Source: Patescibacteria group bacterium (GTDB lineage Bacteria > Patescibacteriota > Minisyncoccia > Minisyncoccales > UBA5738). Taken from it: a stretch of 32,079 nt of DNA. A program made the position numbers and the translations under genes. The notes beneath the pieces were generated by a model. That model made no database searches. It was not told where the DNA came from and saw only the letters and a program-made list of their open reading frames with translations. Below, piece after piece: positions 22,569-29,347 of the stretch. The stretch spans positions 1-32,079 of the forward strand of contig JAKLGH010000012.1 of assembly GCA_022710775.1 (NCBI GenBank). Direction: 5' to 3'. How positions within the stretch are numbered: the stretch's first letter is position 1; each line of letters starts with the position of its first letter.

Positions 22569-22907
22569 TTACCTTACAGCCGAACCCGGAGCGACAATGT
22601 CATCGACCCAAAGAGGGGAAGCGGCGGAGTCAGCTGCGACAGCCACCAGCATCATGCCCTGGGATACTCCTTCGCCCATTTTACGCTCTGCCAGGTTAAC
22701 CGCGAATACGCAGGTTTTTCCGGCCAGATCTTCGGGCTTGAAGCGTTTTTGGACGCCCGCAAAGATCTTTTTTGGTCCGATTTCCGCTCCAAAATCAACG
22801 TCCAGTTCCAAAAGTTTTTGGCTCCAATCCGGAATGGCGCACTTAACGATCTTGCCGGCGCGCAGATCTATTTTTTCAAAATCGGTAAATTCGATTATTG
22901 GTTTCAT
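22569..22907 (-). CDS. Stand-alone tRNA-binding domain protein (CsaA / Trbp111-like)
   Basis: A 112-aa OB-fold protein: MKPIIEFTDFEKIDLRAGKI, PDWSQKLLELDVDFGAEIGP, KKIFAGVQKRFKPEDLAGK, VFAVNLAERKMGEGVSQGMM, and an ending with VAPGSAVR. This is the EMAP-II/Trbp111/CsaA family, also found as the C-terminal part of methionyl-tRNA synthetase. It binds the outside corner of tRNA as a dimer. Here it is a free protein, perhaps supplying the tRNA-binding function to a short MetRS encoded elsewhere (inference). The ATG at 22907 fits the family start; the frame extends upstream without a better start. A TAAAAT lies about 7 nt before the ATG, so the mRNA may be leaderless. It is convergent with pspC. 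Confidence 0.8.
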   Translation of the reverse strand: MKPIIEFTDFEKIDLRAGKIVKCAIPDWSQKLLELDVDFGAEIGPKKIFAGVQKRFKPEDLAGKTCVFAVNLAERKMGEGVSQGMMLVAVAADSAASPLWVDDIVAPGSAVR

Positions 22908-23067
22908 ATATATTTTATCTTCAGTTCTCAAAATAACACCAACCGCGAGGTTTGGCAAAGCCTGGCGTTAGCAATTTTAATTTGCGCTGATTATTTTAAC
23001 AGTTTTTTGCGCCGTTTCCTCAAAAAATAAAAAAATGGTTAAATAAAAGTAGCTAAGTCCAGCAAAA

Positions 23068-24084
23068 ATGAAAGGGAAAAAAAACGAACTTTATTACGCC
23101 GCGATAACCGCCGTTTTGGTTTTAGCCGCTTTGGTAACGCTTCTTTTGGATTACGGAAAATTGGGGAGCATCCTGGCTCGAACGGACTTTTACTTGATCC
23201 TATGCGCCGTTTTGTTCACCGCTGTTTCCTATATCGCGCATTCTTTCAGCTTTTGGTCGGTTTGCCGAATCTTTAAGGCGAGCATTCCTTCGCGTGAATT
23301 GCTGGAGATCGGCTTTGTTTCCAGCTCGCTTACCAACGTTCTGTCAGCCGCCGGCCTGCCAGGCCATACTTACCGGATCATTACCATGAAACGCAACCGG
23401 GTAGCGGCTGGCGACGTAACTGCTATCACGGTATTCCATACTTATTTCAACAATGCCGTTTTTTTTCTTTTATTGCCGCTGTCTTTATTGTTTATCTTCA
23501 ACGCTAGTTTTATCACCCGTGGCGAATTACTGGGTCTTGCGGCGGCGGCACTCATTTTTGTCATGTTCTTTTTAATGTCCACGGCAGCCTTATTCAAAAA
23601 AAATGTCCGTATGAAATTAACCGGCTTAATCGTCTCTTTGGCGGATATCTTTCATAAGAGAAAGCCAGTCGCGGATTTTATGGATAATTTCGGGACCGCG
23701 ATCGAGCGCGGCAAACAGCAAAGCCAGAAACGCCCTTTTTTACTGTTCTCGCTTATAGTTTTTTTGGTAGCCGACTGGGTATCAATGATTTTAACCCTCG
23801 GCTATTGCTTTGCCGCCTTCGGATCAGAAGTAGGCTTCGGAAAACTGCTGGTTGGATTTACTTCAGGCATCGCAGCCGGGGCGTTGTCGTTTATACCTGG
23901 CGGGCTGGGCATCTTTGAAAGCTCCATGGCCGGGATGTTCGCGATTTTGGGTACCGGCCTGGAAAACGCCGTGCTGGCGGTTTTGCTGTTCCGGTTCATC
24001 TATTATCTCCTGCCGTTCGGCTTTAGCCTTTTATTCTTCGGTAAAATCATTTTAGAATCAAGAAGGGAGGCCAAAACAACTTGA
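23068..24084 (+). CDS. Flippase-like / lysylphosphatidylglycerol synthase TM-region family protein (UPF0104)
   Basis: A 338-aa polytopic membrane protein with about eight TM segments. The pattern is that of the LPG_synthase_TM (UPF0104, AglD-like) family: ITAVLVLAALVTLLLDYG, VSYIAHSFSFWSVCRIF, the GFVSSSLTNVLSAAGLPGHT region, and the near-diagnostic SGIAAGALSFIPGGLGIFES toward the C-terminus, then VLAVLLFRFIYYLLPFGFS. No soluble aminoacyltransferase domain follows, so this is the membrane half alone, as in flippase-type members. In the family it handles lipids or lipid-linked saccharides; the substrate here is not visible. It starts 160 nt after the csaA-like gene on the opposite strand. No Shine-Dalgarno or clear promoter was identified. 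Confidence 0.8.
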   Translation: MKGKKNELYYAAITAVLVLAALVTLLLDYGKLGSILARTDFYLILCAVLFTAVSYIAHSFSFWSVCRIFKASIPSRELLEIGFVSSSLTNVLSAAGLPGHTYRIITMKRNRVAAGDVTAITVFHTYFNNAVFFLLLPLSLLFIFNASFITRGELLGLAAAALIFVMFFLMSTAALFKKNVRMKLTGLIVSLADIFHKRKPVADFMDNFGTAIERGKQQSQKRPFLLFSLIVFLVADWVSMILTLGYCFAAFGSEVGFGKLLVGFTSGIAAGALSFIPGGLGIFESSMAGMFAILGTGLENAVLAVLLFRFIYYLLPFGFSLLFFGKIILESRREAKTT

Positions 24085-24109
24085 CATGCAATACGCTAAA
24101 GGATATAGT
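24081..24109 (+). promoter_or_regulatory. Consensus promoter upstream of the long leader
   Basis: TTGACA (24081-24086), 17-nt spacer, TATAGT (24104-24109). The start near 24116 falls next to the ATG of the mini-ORF at 24118. Confidence 0.8.
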
Positions 24110-24117
24110 ATCAAATG

Positions 24118-24234
24118 ATGAAAATGGACGCAAATAATGCCATAGAAATTAGCGCGCTCACAAGCCTCGCGGCAATGGCTTGTTTTTGTTGTATCATCTG
24201 CCGTTCATCCGGGAGTTTTAAGATCAAATTCTAA
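24118..24234 (+). CDS. 38-aa Cys-rich leader peptide or micropeptide
   Basis: The frame reads MKMDANNAIEISALTSLAAM, then ACFCCIIC, RSSGSFKIKF and stop. Four Cys codons stand within seven codons (24181-24201), unusual for so short a peptide. The ATG lies directly at the predicted transcript start, so it would be leaderless. Another ATG at 24115 lies just before it, out of frame. Around it lie two terminator-like hairpins: ACAAGCC/GGCTTGT with T5 (24160-24187) and AACCTCCCG/CGGGAGGTT (24258-24280). It may be a regulatory leader peptide whose translation senses Cys supply, a small Cys protein, or part of a non-coding RNA. Confidence 0.5.
   Translation: MKMDANNAIEISALTSLAAMACFCCIICRSSGSFKIKF
24160..24187 (+). 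terminator. Terminator-like hairpin inside the leader
   Basis: ACAAGCC (24160-24166), 10-nt loop, GGCTTGT (24177-24183), T4. It overlaps the first Cys codons of the mini-ORF, so translation of that region would disrupt it. Confidence 0.5.
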
Positions 24235-24287
24235 GCTTATTGGCCTGATCAAATCTCAACCTCCCGGAAAACGGGAGGTTGTTTGTT
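24209..24287 (+). promoter_or_regulatory. Attenuator-like switch (antiterminator/terminator)
   Basis: The terminator stem is AACCTCCCG (24258-24266) with CGGGAGGTT (24272-24280), then GTTTGTT. An upstream CCGGGAG (24209-24215) can pair fully with CTCCCGG (24261-24267), which would break the terminator. The two pairings exclude each other, as in attenuators. It lies 150 nt before a Cys-rich gene. Confidence 0.5.
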
Positions 24288-24344
24288 AATCGCTTCCGGT
24301 TTTAGCTTTATTTTATAGCGGTAAGTGCCAATCATTGATTTTTT

Positions 24345-24394
24345 CCTGGAGTCCCGGCAATTAATTTTGCCCGGACTCCAGGGCGGAATCCGCC
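24345..24394 (+). promoter_or_regulatory. Large hairpins before the Shine-Dalgarno of the 24434 gene
   Basis: CCTGGAGTCC (24345-24354) pairs with GGACTCCAGG (24373-24382). One C-C mismatch and an inner GGCAA/TTGCC continue it toward the loop, giving 15 base pairs in total. A second hairpin GGCGG/CCGCC follows (24382-24394), sharing one base with the first. They lie about 25 nt upstream of the ribosome-binding site. Confidence 0.65.
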
Positions 24395-24433
24395 TTGAAT
24401 AGTTATGCGCTCTTTAACAAGGAGGAAAAGAAA

Positions 24434-25411
24434 ATGGAATATTATATCACCGGCAAAGATGAATTATCTGCCGAGATCAAGTCCAGATTGCCCTTAAAAA
24501 AAAGGCTGGCTGGCCTGGCCGATAAGTTCGCGAAAAAAGAATTCGGAATTTCCGGTTTTTCGGAAATGTCGGAACAAAATCTTGATCTTCCGACAAGCCG
24601 ACCCTGCGGCGTTCTCTGCCGCCAGGTAGCTACCGCCAGGATAGAAGAGGTTTGCAATTATGTATCGTGCGCTTGCCTCAACCTTTTACCGATGAATTTT
24701 ACGTTCGGTCTCGATACATTCAGCACCCGAAACGCCGATAAAGTAAATCTGGTCAAAGTAAGGTACGCCGTCGGCCATTCAAAGAACGGCCGGCCAATGG
24801 TCCGCGTTGAAAAACTCGCCGATCCTAAAGCTTTGGAAGGCATGATCTTAAGGGAAATTATGGTTGACGTCGGCATCAGCTTGCCGGAATACCATCGCCG
24901 CCTGCGGTCGAAAACATTCGGGCAGTATTGTCCGCCAACGCGGGAGATAGGCTCGCTATTCTCGTTGTATTTGAGGAAAGCGAAAAAACATCCGCCTTGG
25001 GTATTCGAGATCAACAAATTCCATACGGTCAAGAAAACCATCAATGAGGCCAATCTCTACGCTTCGCGGCCGCCTGCCTCGTGGTATTACCCGCTATACC
25101 TGGCGAATTTCTTATCCGGCAATCTCGTCCTGTTTGAAACCTACGAAAACAAAAGTGGAGACGTCCATAAAATCAAGGAAGATTTTCGCACCGCTATGGA
25201 TATCATCATGGACGCCACCGGCTTCTATCCTATGGTTGTACAAACGCCGCCGCTCGACCTGGACATGATGCTGATAAATACCGCGCTGTTCGAATCCGAA
25301 TGGAGAAGCCAGATATCCGTTCCTGAAAACTTTTCCTGCGATACCGTTGCGCTTTTTTCGCTGATTGCCAAGCAAGCAATCGCGATAGGCAGCGATGGCG
25401 TTTCCCCATAG
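24434..25411 (+). CDS. 325-aa Cys-containing protein of unknown function
   Basis: I do not recognise this protein. It is soluble-looking and has a Cys-rich part near residues 58-81 (RPCGVLCRQVATARIEEVC, then SCAC), with more isolated Cys later (FGQYCPPTRE). Other visible parts: a charged N-terminus (KDELSAEIKSRLPLKKRL), a basic middle region (YHRRLRSKTFG, YLRKAKKHPP), an aromatic stretch ASWYYPLYLANFLSG, and a C-terminal section FYPMVVQTPPLDLDMML. The Cys pattern could hold a metal or disulfides. The start is firm: AAGGAGG (24419-24425) lies 8 nt before the ATG, and the frame extends upstream without a better start. It follows a long, structured leader with an attenuator-like element and a Cys-rich mini-ORF, and ends in its own terminator. 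Confidence 0.65.
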   Translation: MEYYITGKDELSAEIKSRLPLKKRLAGLADKFAKKEFGISGFSEMSEQNLDLPTSRPCGVLCRQVATARIEEVCNYVSCACLNLLPMNFTFGLDTFSTRNADKVNLVKVRYAVGHSKNGRPMVRVEKLADPKALEGMILREIMVDVGISLPEYHRRLRSKTFGQYCPPTREIGSLFSLYLRKAKKHPPWVFEINKFHTVKKTINEANLYASRPPASWYYPLYLANFLSGNLVLFETYENKSGDVHKIKEDFRTAMDIIMDATGFYPMVVQTPPLDLDMMLINTALFESEWRSQISVPENFSCDTVALFSLIAKQAIAIGSDGVSP

Positions 25412-25433
25412 GAAGGTAAAACCTTCCTTTTTT
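25410..25433 (+). terminator. Terminator of the 24434 gene
   Basis: AGGAAGG (25410-25416), TAAAA, CCTTCCT (25422-25428) running into T6. It overlaps the last base pair of the stop codon region. Confidence 0.85.
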
Positions 25434-25480
25434 ACTGGATTTAAAAATGCTAACATGGATAACACTAACGTTCCCCGCCT

Positions 25481-26443
25481 ATGAACCAAGAATTCGATCC
25501 AATCGGTTTTATCGAAGGCTTATTGCAATTTTCACCGCGCTTGGGTTTAAGCGAAAGAAAAGCCGCCGAATTCATTATTTCGGTCTTAAAAGGAAATAAT
25601 GTCGCCTTTACGGTCCAAGAATTTGAAACATCCGTTCCGGTTGCCAGAAAGGCAAGGCTGGAAGCGGACGGGAAACGTATTGACTGCCTTAATTCCAGTT
25701 TTACCGGCGGCGTAATTGACGGTAAAAACAGCATAGTTAGTTCGCTAACGCCCTCGCGGCTTTTTTTGGAATACCCAAACATCAATTTCAACCCGGAGTG
25801 CCCAGCGATCTCTTTGGGTAATTTTTATTTTGCCCCGTCCGTAGCTTTGAGCAAAACCGACCTTCCTAAAATTTTGCGGGCCAAAAAGGTTAAAGCCGAA
25901 ACCGTGGTTGAACCGTACAACTACAGCGCTTGGAACATCTTGGTCGGCAACGCGGAAAATCCCAACAGCATTATTTTCGCCCACTACGACTCCCTGGCAA
26001 CGGGCGCCTGCGATAACGCTTCGGGAGCAAGCATCTTGATGCACATGGTCTTAAAACAGCCGGAATTTTTAAAAAAGAACCTGTTTGTTTTCGCGGCCAA
26101 TGAAGAACTCTCTTACGACAAGCCCACTTATTGGGGCCACGGATTCCGGGCTTTCGAGGAAGCAAATTTAAGCCTCATGGCCTCGTCCAAACGGCTGATT
26201 GCGGTTGATTGCGCGGGAAACGGAAAAAACAATTTTGAATCCAGCGAACGGATGGTTTATTTGGCTTTTCCGATTAAAAGATCCGGCGAATGGATGGAAA
26301 AAATCCTGGTACTTTGCGGCGATCTTAAAAAAGAAGACAAGGTTTACCATTCCAAGCTCGACAGCCTCAAACAGCTGAATAAAAAAAGCTTGATGGAAGC
26401 GGCTAATTTATTGGCCAAAGAGCTTTTCAAATTTTCTTTCTAG
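25481..26443 (+). CDS. M28-family zinc aminopeptidase-like protein
   Basis: A 320-aa M28 (Zn aminopeptidase) domain protein without a signal peptide. The two-zinc site can be traced: FAHYDS (H168), TGACDNASGAS (D178, bridging), AANEELSY (E208 general base, E209 ligand), IAVDCAGN (D243) and KVYHSKLDSL (H290). All expected positions are filled, so it should be active. The absence of a signal points to a cytosolic role in peptide breakdown, though M28 also includes glutaminyl cyclase-like members. The first ~140 residues hold a helix and a variable region. A weak extended -10 (TGCTAACAT, ending 25456) lies 24 nt before the ATG. No Shine-Dalgarno. Confidence 0.85.
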   Translation: MNQEFDPIGFIEGLLQFSPRLGLSERKAAEFIISVLKGNNVAFTVQEFETSVPVARKARLEADGKRIDCLNSSFTGGVIDGKNSIVSSLTPSRLFLEYPNINFNPECPAISLGNFYFAPSVALSKTDLPKILRAKKVKAETVVEPYNYSAWNILVGNAENPNSIIFAHYDSLATGACDNASGASILMHMVLKQPEFLKKNLFVFAANEELSYDKPTYWGHGFRAFEEANLSLMASSKRLIAVDCAGNGKNNFESSERMVYLAFPIKRSGEWMEKILVLCGDLKKEDKVYHSKLDSLKQLNKKSLMEAANLLAKELFKFSF

Positions 26444-26625
26444 AAAAATCCGTTATAGCGGATCGCTCGCGATATTCTGCCCATTATTAATTTAGCGGAT
26501 CATGCGGGGTATTTTTAAATTATTTTTTTGAATATCATTAACCTTTGGCTTAATAACCCGCCAAAGGAACATCGTTTAAAAAACCGAAATTGATTCAAAG
26601 GGTTTATCCGCTGCCTAAACAATAA
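26444..26625. other. Intergenic region with no supported gene
   Basis: Convergent space between the M28 gene and the minus-strand gene at 26665. A short hairpin ATCCG/CGGAT (26448-26463) lies just after the M28 stop without a T-run. I see nothing else. Confidence 0.4.
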
Positions 26626-26647
26626 TAAAAAACTCCCATAAGGGAGT
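26626..26647 (-). terminator. Terminator of the 26665-27015 gene
   Basis: On the minus strand ACTCCC, TTAT, GGGAGT (plus 26632-26647), then a T-run (plus A run 26626-26632). Confidence 0.8.
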
Positions 26648-26664
26648 AATATTGGAACAGATCG

Positions 26665-27015
26665 CTATGCTTCCGCCAAAAGCTGGAAACCGGGATATTT
26701 CCCGTAGATCGGGATCATGTTCATTTTCTTTTCCGGCTTAGCTTTATCGAACAAGGTCTTTAATTCAGCCATCTCCTGTTTGGGAAGAGCAATCTCAACT
26801 CTTTTTGAATCCGCCGCCAAGGCTATCCCTTTAGCCCAAAAGTTGATCCGCCAGCCATCTTTGCCGATCAGATCAGGAAATTGCTCAATAAATTTCCGGG
26901 TTGCTCGGCTGCTTTCGGCGTTGCAAACTATTTCGATGCCGATCAGGTTTTCTTGGCTTGCGTCTTTTAGGAGGGTATATTCCAAACCCTTTGACGGTAT
27001 TTCTATGTGTTTCAT
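26665..27015 (-). CDS. 116-aa soluble protein, unknown function
   Basis: The sequence MKHIEIPSKGLEYTLLKDAS, then LIGIEIVCNAESSRATRKFI, DGWRINFWAKGIALAADS, KRVEIALPKQEMAELKTLFD and KMNMIPIYGKYPGFQLLAEA alternates strands and helices like a small alpha/beta domain. No family is recognised and no signal peptide or membrane segment is present. The start is firm: GGAGG (plus 27021-27025) lies 5 nt before the ATG. A TATAAT (plus 27039-27044) lies upstream on the minus strand with no strong -35. It has its own terminator, so it is a single-gene unit. Confidence 0.6.
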   Translation of the reverse strand: MKHIEIPSKGLEYTLLKDASQENLIGIEIVCNAESSRATRKFIEQFPDLIGKDGWRINFWAKGIALAADSKRVEIALPKQEMAELKTLFDKAKPEKKMNMIPIYGKYPGFQLLAEA

Positions 27016-27100
27016 CTAAACCTCCAATATGCAATTTTATTATAAATAACAATCGTTTAATCTTTGCCCGCTCGTTATGAGTATTTAAAGGTACCAATGA

Positions 27101-27250
27101 TGTTATAATACATTGAATAAATTTGTAAACTGCCAAGAAAACCCAAACCGGGAAAACAGCGTCGTTTCGTACCGATATCGTGGACTATTTTTTTTGATTA
27201 TTGTAAGATAATAGGGTATCCAAAGGCACGTCGTTTTTTTGTTTTAAAAA
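27101..27250 (+). other. Possible orphan promoter and short transcript
   Basis: TGTTATAAT (27101-27109) is a perfect extended -10 on the plus strand. The next ATG with a clear gene lies about 265 nt downstream. The region between holds T8 (~27187-27194) after a weak palindrome CCGATATCGTGG (27168-27179), so a short RNA of about 80 nt is conceivable. No ORF is supported here. Confidence 0.3.
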
Positions 27251-27273
27251 AAGCGATGCAAAGCATAAAGAGG

Positions 27274-27384
27274 AATGCGGCTTTTATCGATATGAAATGA
27301 GGGTGCGGTTTATACTAATATGAAATTAGGGTGCGGTTTATACTAATATGAAATTAGGGTGCGGTTTATACTAATATGAAATTA
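27274..27384. repeat. 28-bp tandem repeat reaching into the start of the S41 protease gene
   Basis: Three exact copies at 27301-27328, 27329-27356 and 27357-27384. A diverged fourth lies upstream (27274-27300). Each copy contains TTTATACTAATATG, i.e. a -10-like TATACT 3 nt before an ATG. The third copy's ATG is the gene's start codon. The upstream ATGs open short frames (MKLGCGLY, then TAA) ending just before the next ATG. Confidence 0.9.
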
Positions 27385-28617
27385 AAAAAAATACATTTGG
27401 CCGTTGTTTTGCTGATTTTGATAAGTTTTACCTCCGGCCTGACCCTTGGGGAAAAAAAATGCACTTATTGCCCGGGAGTCGCTCAAGGGGTTAAGCAATC
27501 TTTTACCTGTAGGGCTTGGACGTTCTTTGAAGGCAGCTCGTGCCCCCAGGAAACCGCTGATCTCAGCCTCTTTTGGGAAACCTGGAACAGCTTGCAAAAC
27601 AAATATGTCGATAAAAGCAAGATCGATACCCAAAAAATGATATTTGGCGCGATCGGAGGAATGGTTTCCGCGGTCGGAGACCCTTATACTGTTTTTTTTA
27701 ATCCAGACGATTCGAAAGATTTCATCGACGACTCGCGCGGCGAGTTTGAAGGCGTGGGAATGGAAGTTGGAATCAAAAAAAACACACTTCAGGTCGTAAC
27801 TCCCCTGGAAGGAACGCCGGCCCAGAAAGCCGGACTTCGCGCCGGCGACGTAATCGTTAAAATAAACGGCGAACAATCCGCAAGCATGAGCGTTGACGAA
27901 GCGATAGACCTGATACGCGGGCCGCGCGGCACCGAAGTTACGCTTTCGATTTTTCGCGAAGAGTGGAAAGAAACCCGGGATATCAAACTCGTACGGGATT
28001 TGATCGATGTTCCGGCCGTCAAATGGCGGATGATCGATGAAAGTACGGCTTATATCCAGCTCTTCCAATTCACCGAAGACGCTAACGAAGAGTTTAAGAA
28101 CGCGGCAATGCAAGTGCTCGATAAGCCGGCTCAAAAGATCATTCTGGATCTCCGGAACAATCCGGGCGGATATCTCAGCGTTGCCCAGGATATCGCGGGA
28201 TGGTTTTTGGAACGCGGCCAATTGGTAACCGTTGAAGATATGGGTGAAAACAACGGTAATCTGGAATACAAGGCGGAAGGACCGGCGCTGTTTTCCAAGA
28301 CTCCTATCGTAATCCTTATCAATGGCGGTTCGGCGTCAGCGTCCGAAATTTTAGCGGGCGCGCTGCGGGACAACCGCGGCATTCAGCTGGTAGGGGAAAA
28401 ATCGTTCGGTAAAGGATCGGTCCAACAGCTTGAACCGCTTTCAGGAGGATCGACCCTTAAGGTCACCGTAGCTAAGTGGCTTACGCCAAAAGGAAGCCAA
28501 ATCAGCGAGAAAGGATTGGAAGCCGATGTTGAGGTAAAAATGACTCCCGCAGATTATGAAGCCGAAAAAGATCCCCAGCTCGATAAGGCTATTGAAATAA
28601 TATCTCAAATGAAGTAA
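27376..28617 (+). CDS. S41-family C-terminal processing peptidase (PDZ + protease)
   Basis: A 413-aa secreted or membrane-anchored serine protease of the Ctp/Prc type. Residues 1-25 are a signal or anchor (HLAVVLLILISFTSGLTLG). A Cys-containing segment follows (KKCTYCPGVAQG, TCRAWTF, SSCPQ), perhaps an extracellular disulfide insert. A helical segment then leads to GAIGGMVSAVGDPYTVFF. The PDZ domain is at ~115-200 (FEGVGMEVGI, GTPAQKAGLRAGDVIVKING). The catalytic domain has ILDLRNNPGGYL, NGGSASASEILAGALRD (nucleophile Ser ~321) and GEKSFGKGSVQ (base Lys ~346), the expected 25 residues apart. It trims C-termini of envelope proteins. Translation starts at the last ATG of a 28-bp tandem repeat; no Shine-Dalgarno. 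Promoter copies upstream may add transcription starts. Confidence 0.9.
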   Translation: MKLKKIHLAVVLLILISFTSGLTLGEKKCTYCPGVAQGVKQSFTCRAWTFFEGSSCPQETADLSLFWETWNSLQNKYVDKSKIDTQKMIFGAIGGMVSAVGDPYTVFFNPDDSKDFIDDSRGEFEGVGMEVGIKKNTLQVVTPLEGTPAQKAGLRAGDVIVKINGEQSASMSVDEAIDLIRGPRGTEVTLSIFREEWKETRDIKLVRDLIDVPAVKWRMIDESTAYIQLFQFTEDANEEFKNAAMQVLDKPAQKIILDLRNNPGGYLSVAQDIAGWFLERGQLVTVEDMGENNGNLEYKAEGPALFSKTPIVILINGGSASASEILAGALRDNRGIQLVGEKSFGKGSVQQLEPLSGGSTLKVTVAKWLTPKGSQISEKGLEADVEVKMTPADYEAEKDPQLDKAIEIISQMK

Positions 28618-28737
28618 AATCGAGTATTGATTGATAATAACCGGGCCTATCGAACAAGGCGGCACAAATAAACAAGAAAATTAGATAAGAAGGATTAAAG
28701 CAAGGCTATATTTAAAATTGAAAATAAAAGAACTAAT

Positions 28738-29187
28738 ATGCGGGTAATATTATTAAAAGACATAGAAAACTTAGGGAAACAGTACGAAACCAAAGACGTA
28801 GCGGATGGATACGCGAATAATTTCCTGTTGCCCAAAGGCCTCGCCAAACAGGCCACAAAGAACGCCGTGATTTGGGCTAAAACTCAGCTGGAAATTTCAG
28901 CCAAAAAAACAGAAGCGGAGCTTAAAGTTATCCAGCAGGAGGCATCTAATATCGACGGCCAGGAAATCACGCTGCAAGTTAAAGTAGGGGACAAGGACCA
29001 GCTATTCGAATCGATCAACGAGCAAAAGATCTGCGATAAACTTAAAGAAGCCGGTTTTCAGATCGACAAGAAACAGATCGCCCTCGAAGAACCGATAAAA
29101 AAACTTGGAGAATTTCCGGTTAAGATCAAATTCGGCCATAATCTTGAAGCTGAAATCAAAGTGATCGTTTCGGGATTGGCCGATTAA
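28738..29187 (+). CDS. rplI: Ribosomal protein bL9
   Basis: A 149-aa protein matching bL9 throughout. The N-terminal rRNA-binding domain is [20 protein letters not shown] with [20 protein letters not shown], then a long connecting helix and a C-terminal domain ([20 protein letters not shown]). It binds 23S rRNA near the L1 stalk. No Shine-Dalgarno is visible, and the region between the protease and rplI is A-rich. Some CPR groups are reported to lack bL9, so its presence narrows the lineage. It lies upstream of the pyrG leader on the same strand. Confidence 0.95.
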   Translation: MRVILLKDIENLGKQYETKDVADGYANNFLLPKGLAKQATKNAVIWAKTQLEISAKKTEAELKVIQQEASNIDGQEITLQVKVGDKDQLFESINEQKICDKLKEAGFQIDKKQIALEEPIKKLGEFPVKIKFGHNLEAEIKVIVSGLAD

Positions 29188-29347
29188 TTCATTGAACGCG
29201 GCGCCTCGGGGCTTTGCCTGAGAATGAGCCAAGAGGATTCCAAAAGGGCGTTCCTTTGGCCTTCACGCCGGGTGCATGCCCCTGCCGATGGAACACATTT
29301 GAAAAGTATTTTTAAATTATCGTTCCGTTTTTTCAACATAAACAAAA
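29188..29347 (+). ncRNA. Putative structured leader of pyrG
   Basis: The 160-nt gap between rplI and pyrG contains many self-complementary words. GAACGC (29194-29199) fits GCGTTC (29248-29253). CTCGGG/CCTGAG forms a stem near 29205-29222. CCAAA..CCTTTGG forms one near 29240-29258. GTTCC (29250-29254) can pair with GGAAC (29290-29294), which can instead pair with GTTCC (29322-29326) ahead of a GTTTTTT run. This is the logic of a terminator/antiterminator leader. No consensus from memory matches; some pairings may be chance. Confidence 0.4.

Noticed and set aside
27382-28221. Minus-strand ORF of 279 codons
   Set aside because: Opposes the S41 protease with its intact catalytic residues; no start signals. 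It is a shadow.
29188-29347. SRP/4.5S RNA or tRNA in the GC-rich rplI-pyrG gap
   Set aside because: The conserved SRP loop (GGAAGGAAGC-type) and the tRNA T-loop (GTTCGAATC) are absent.
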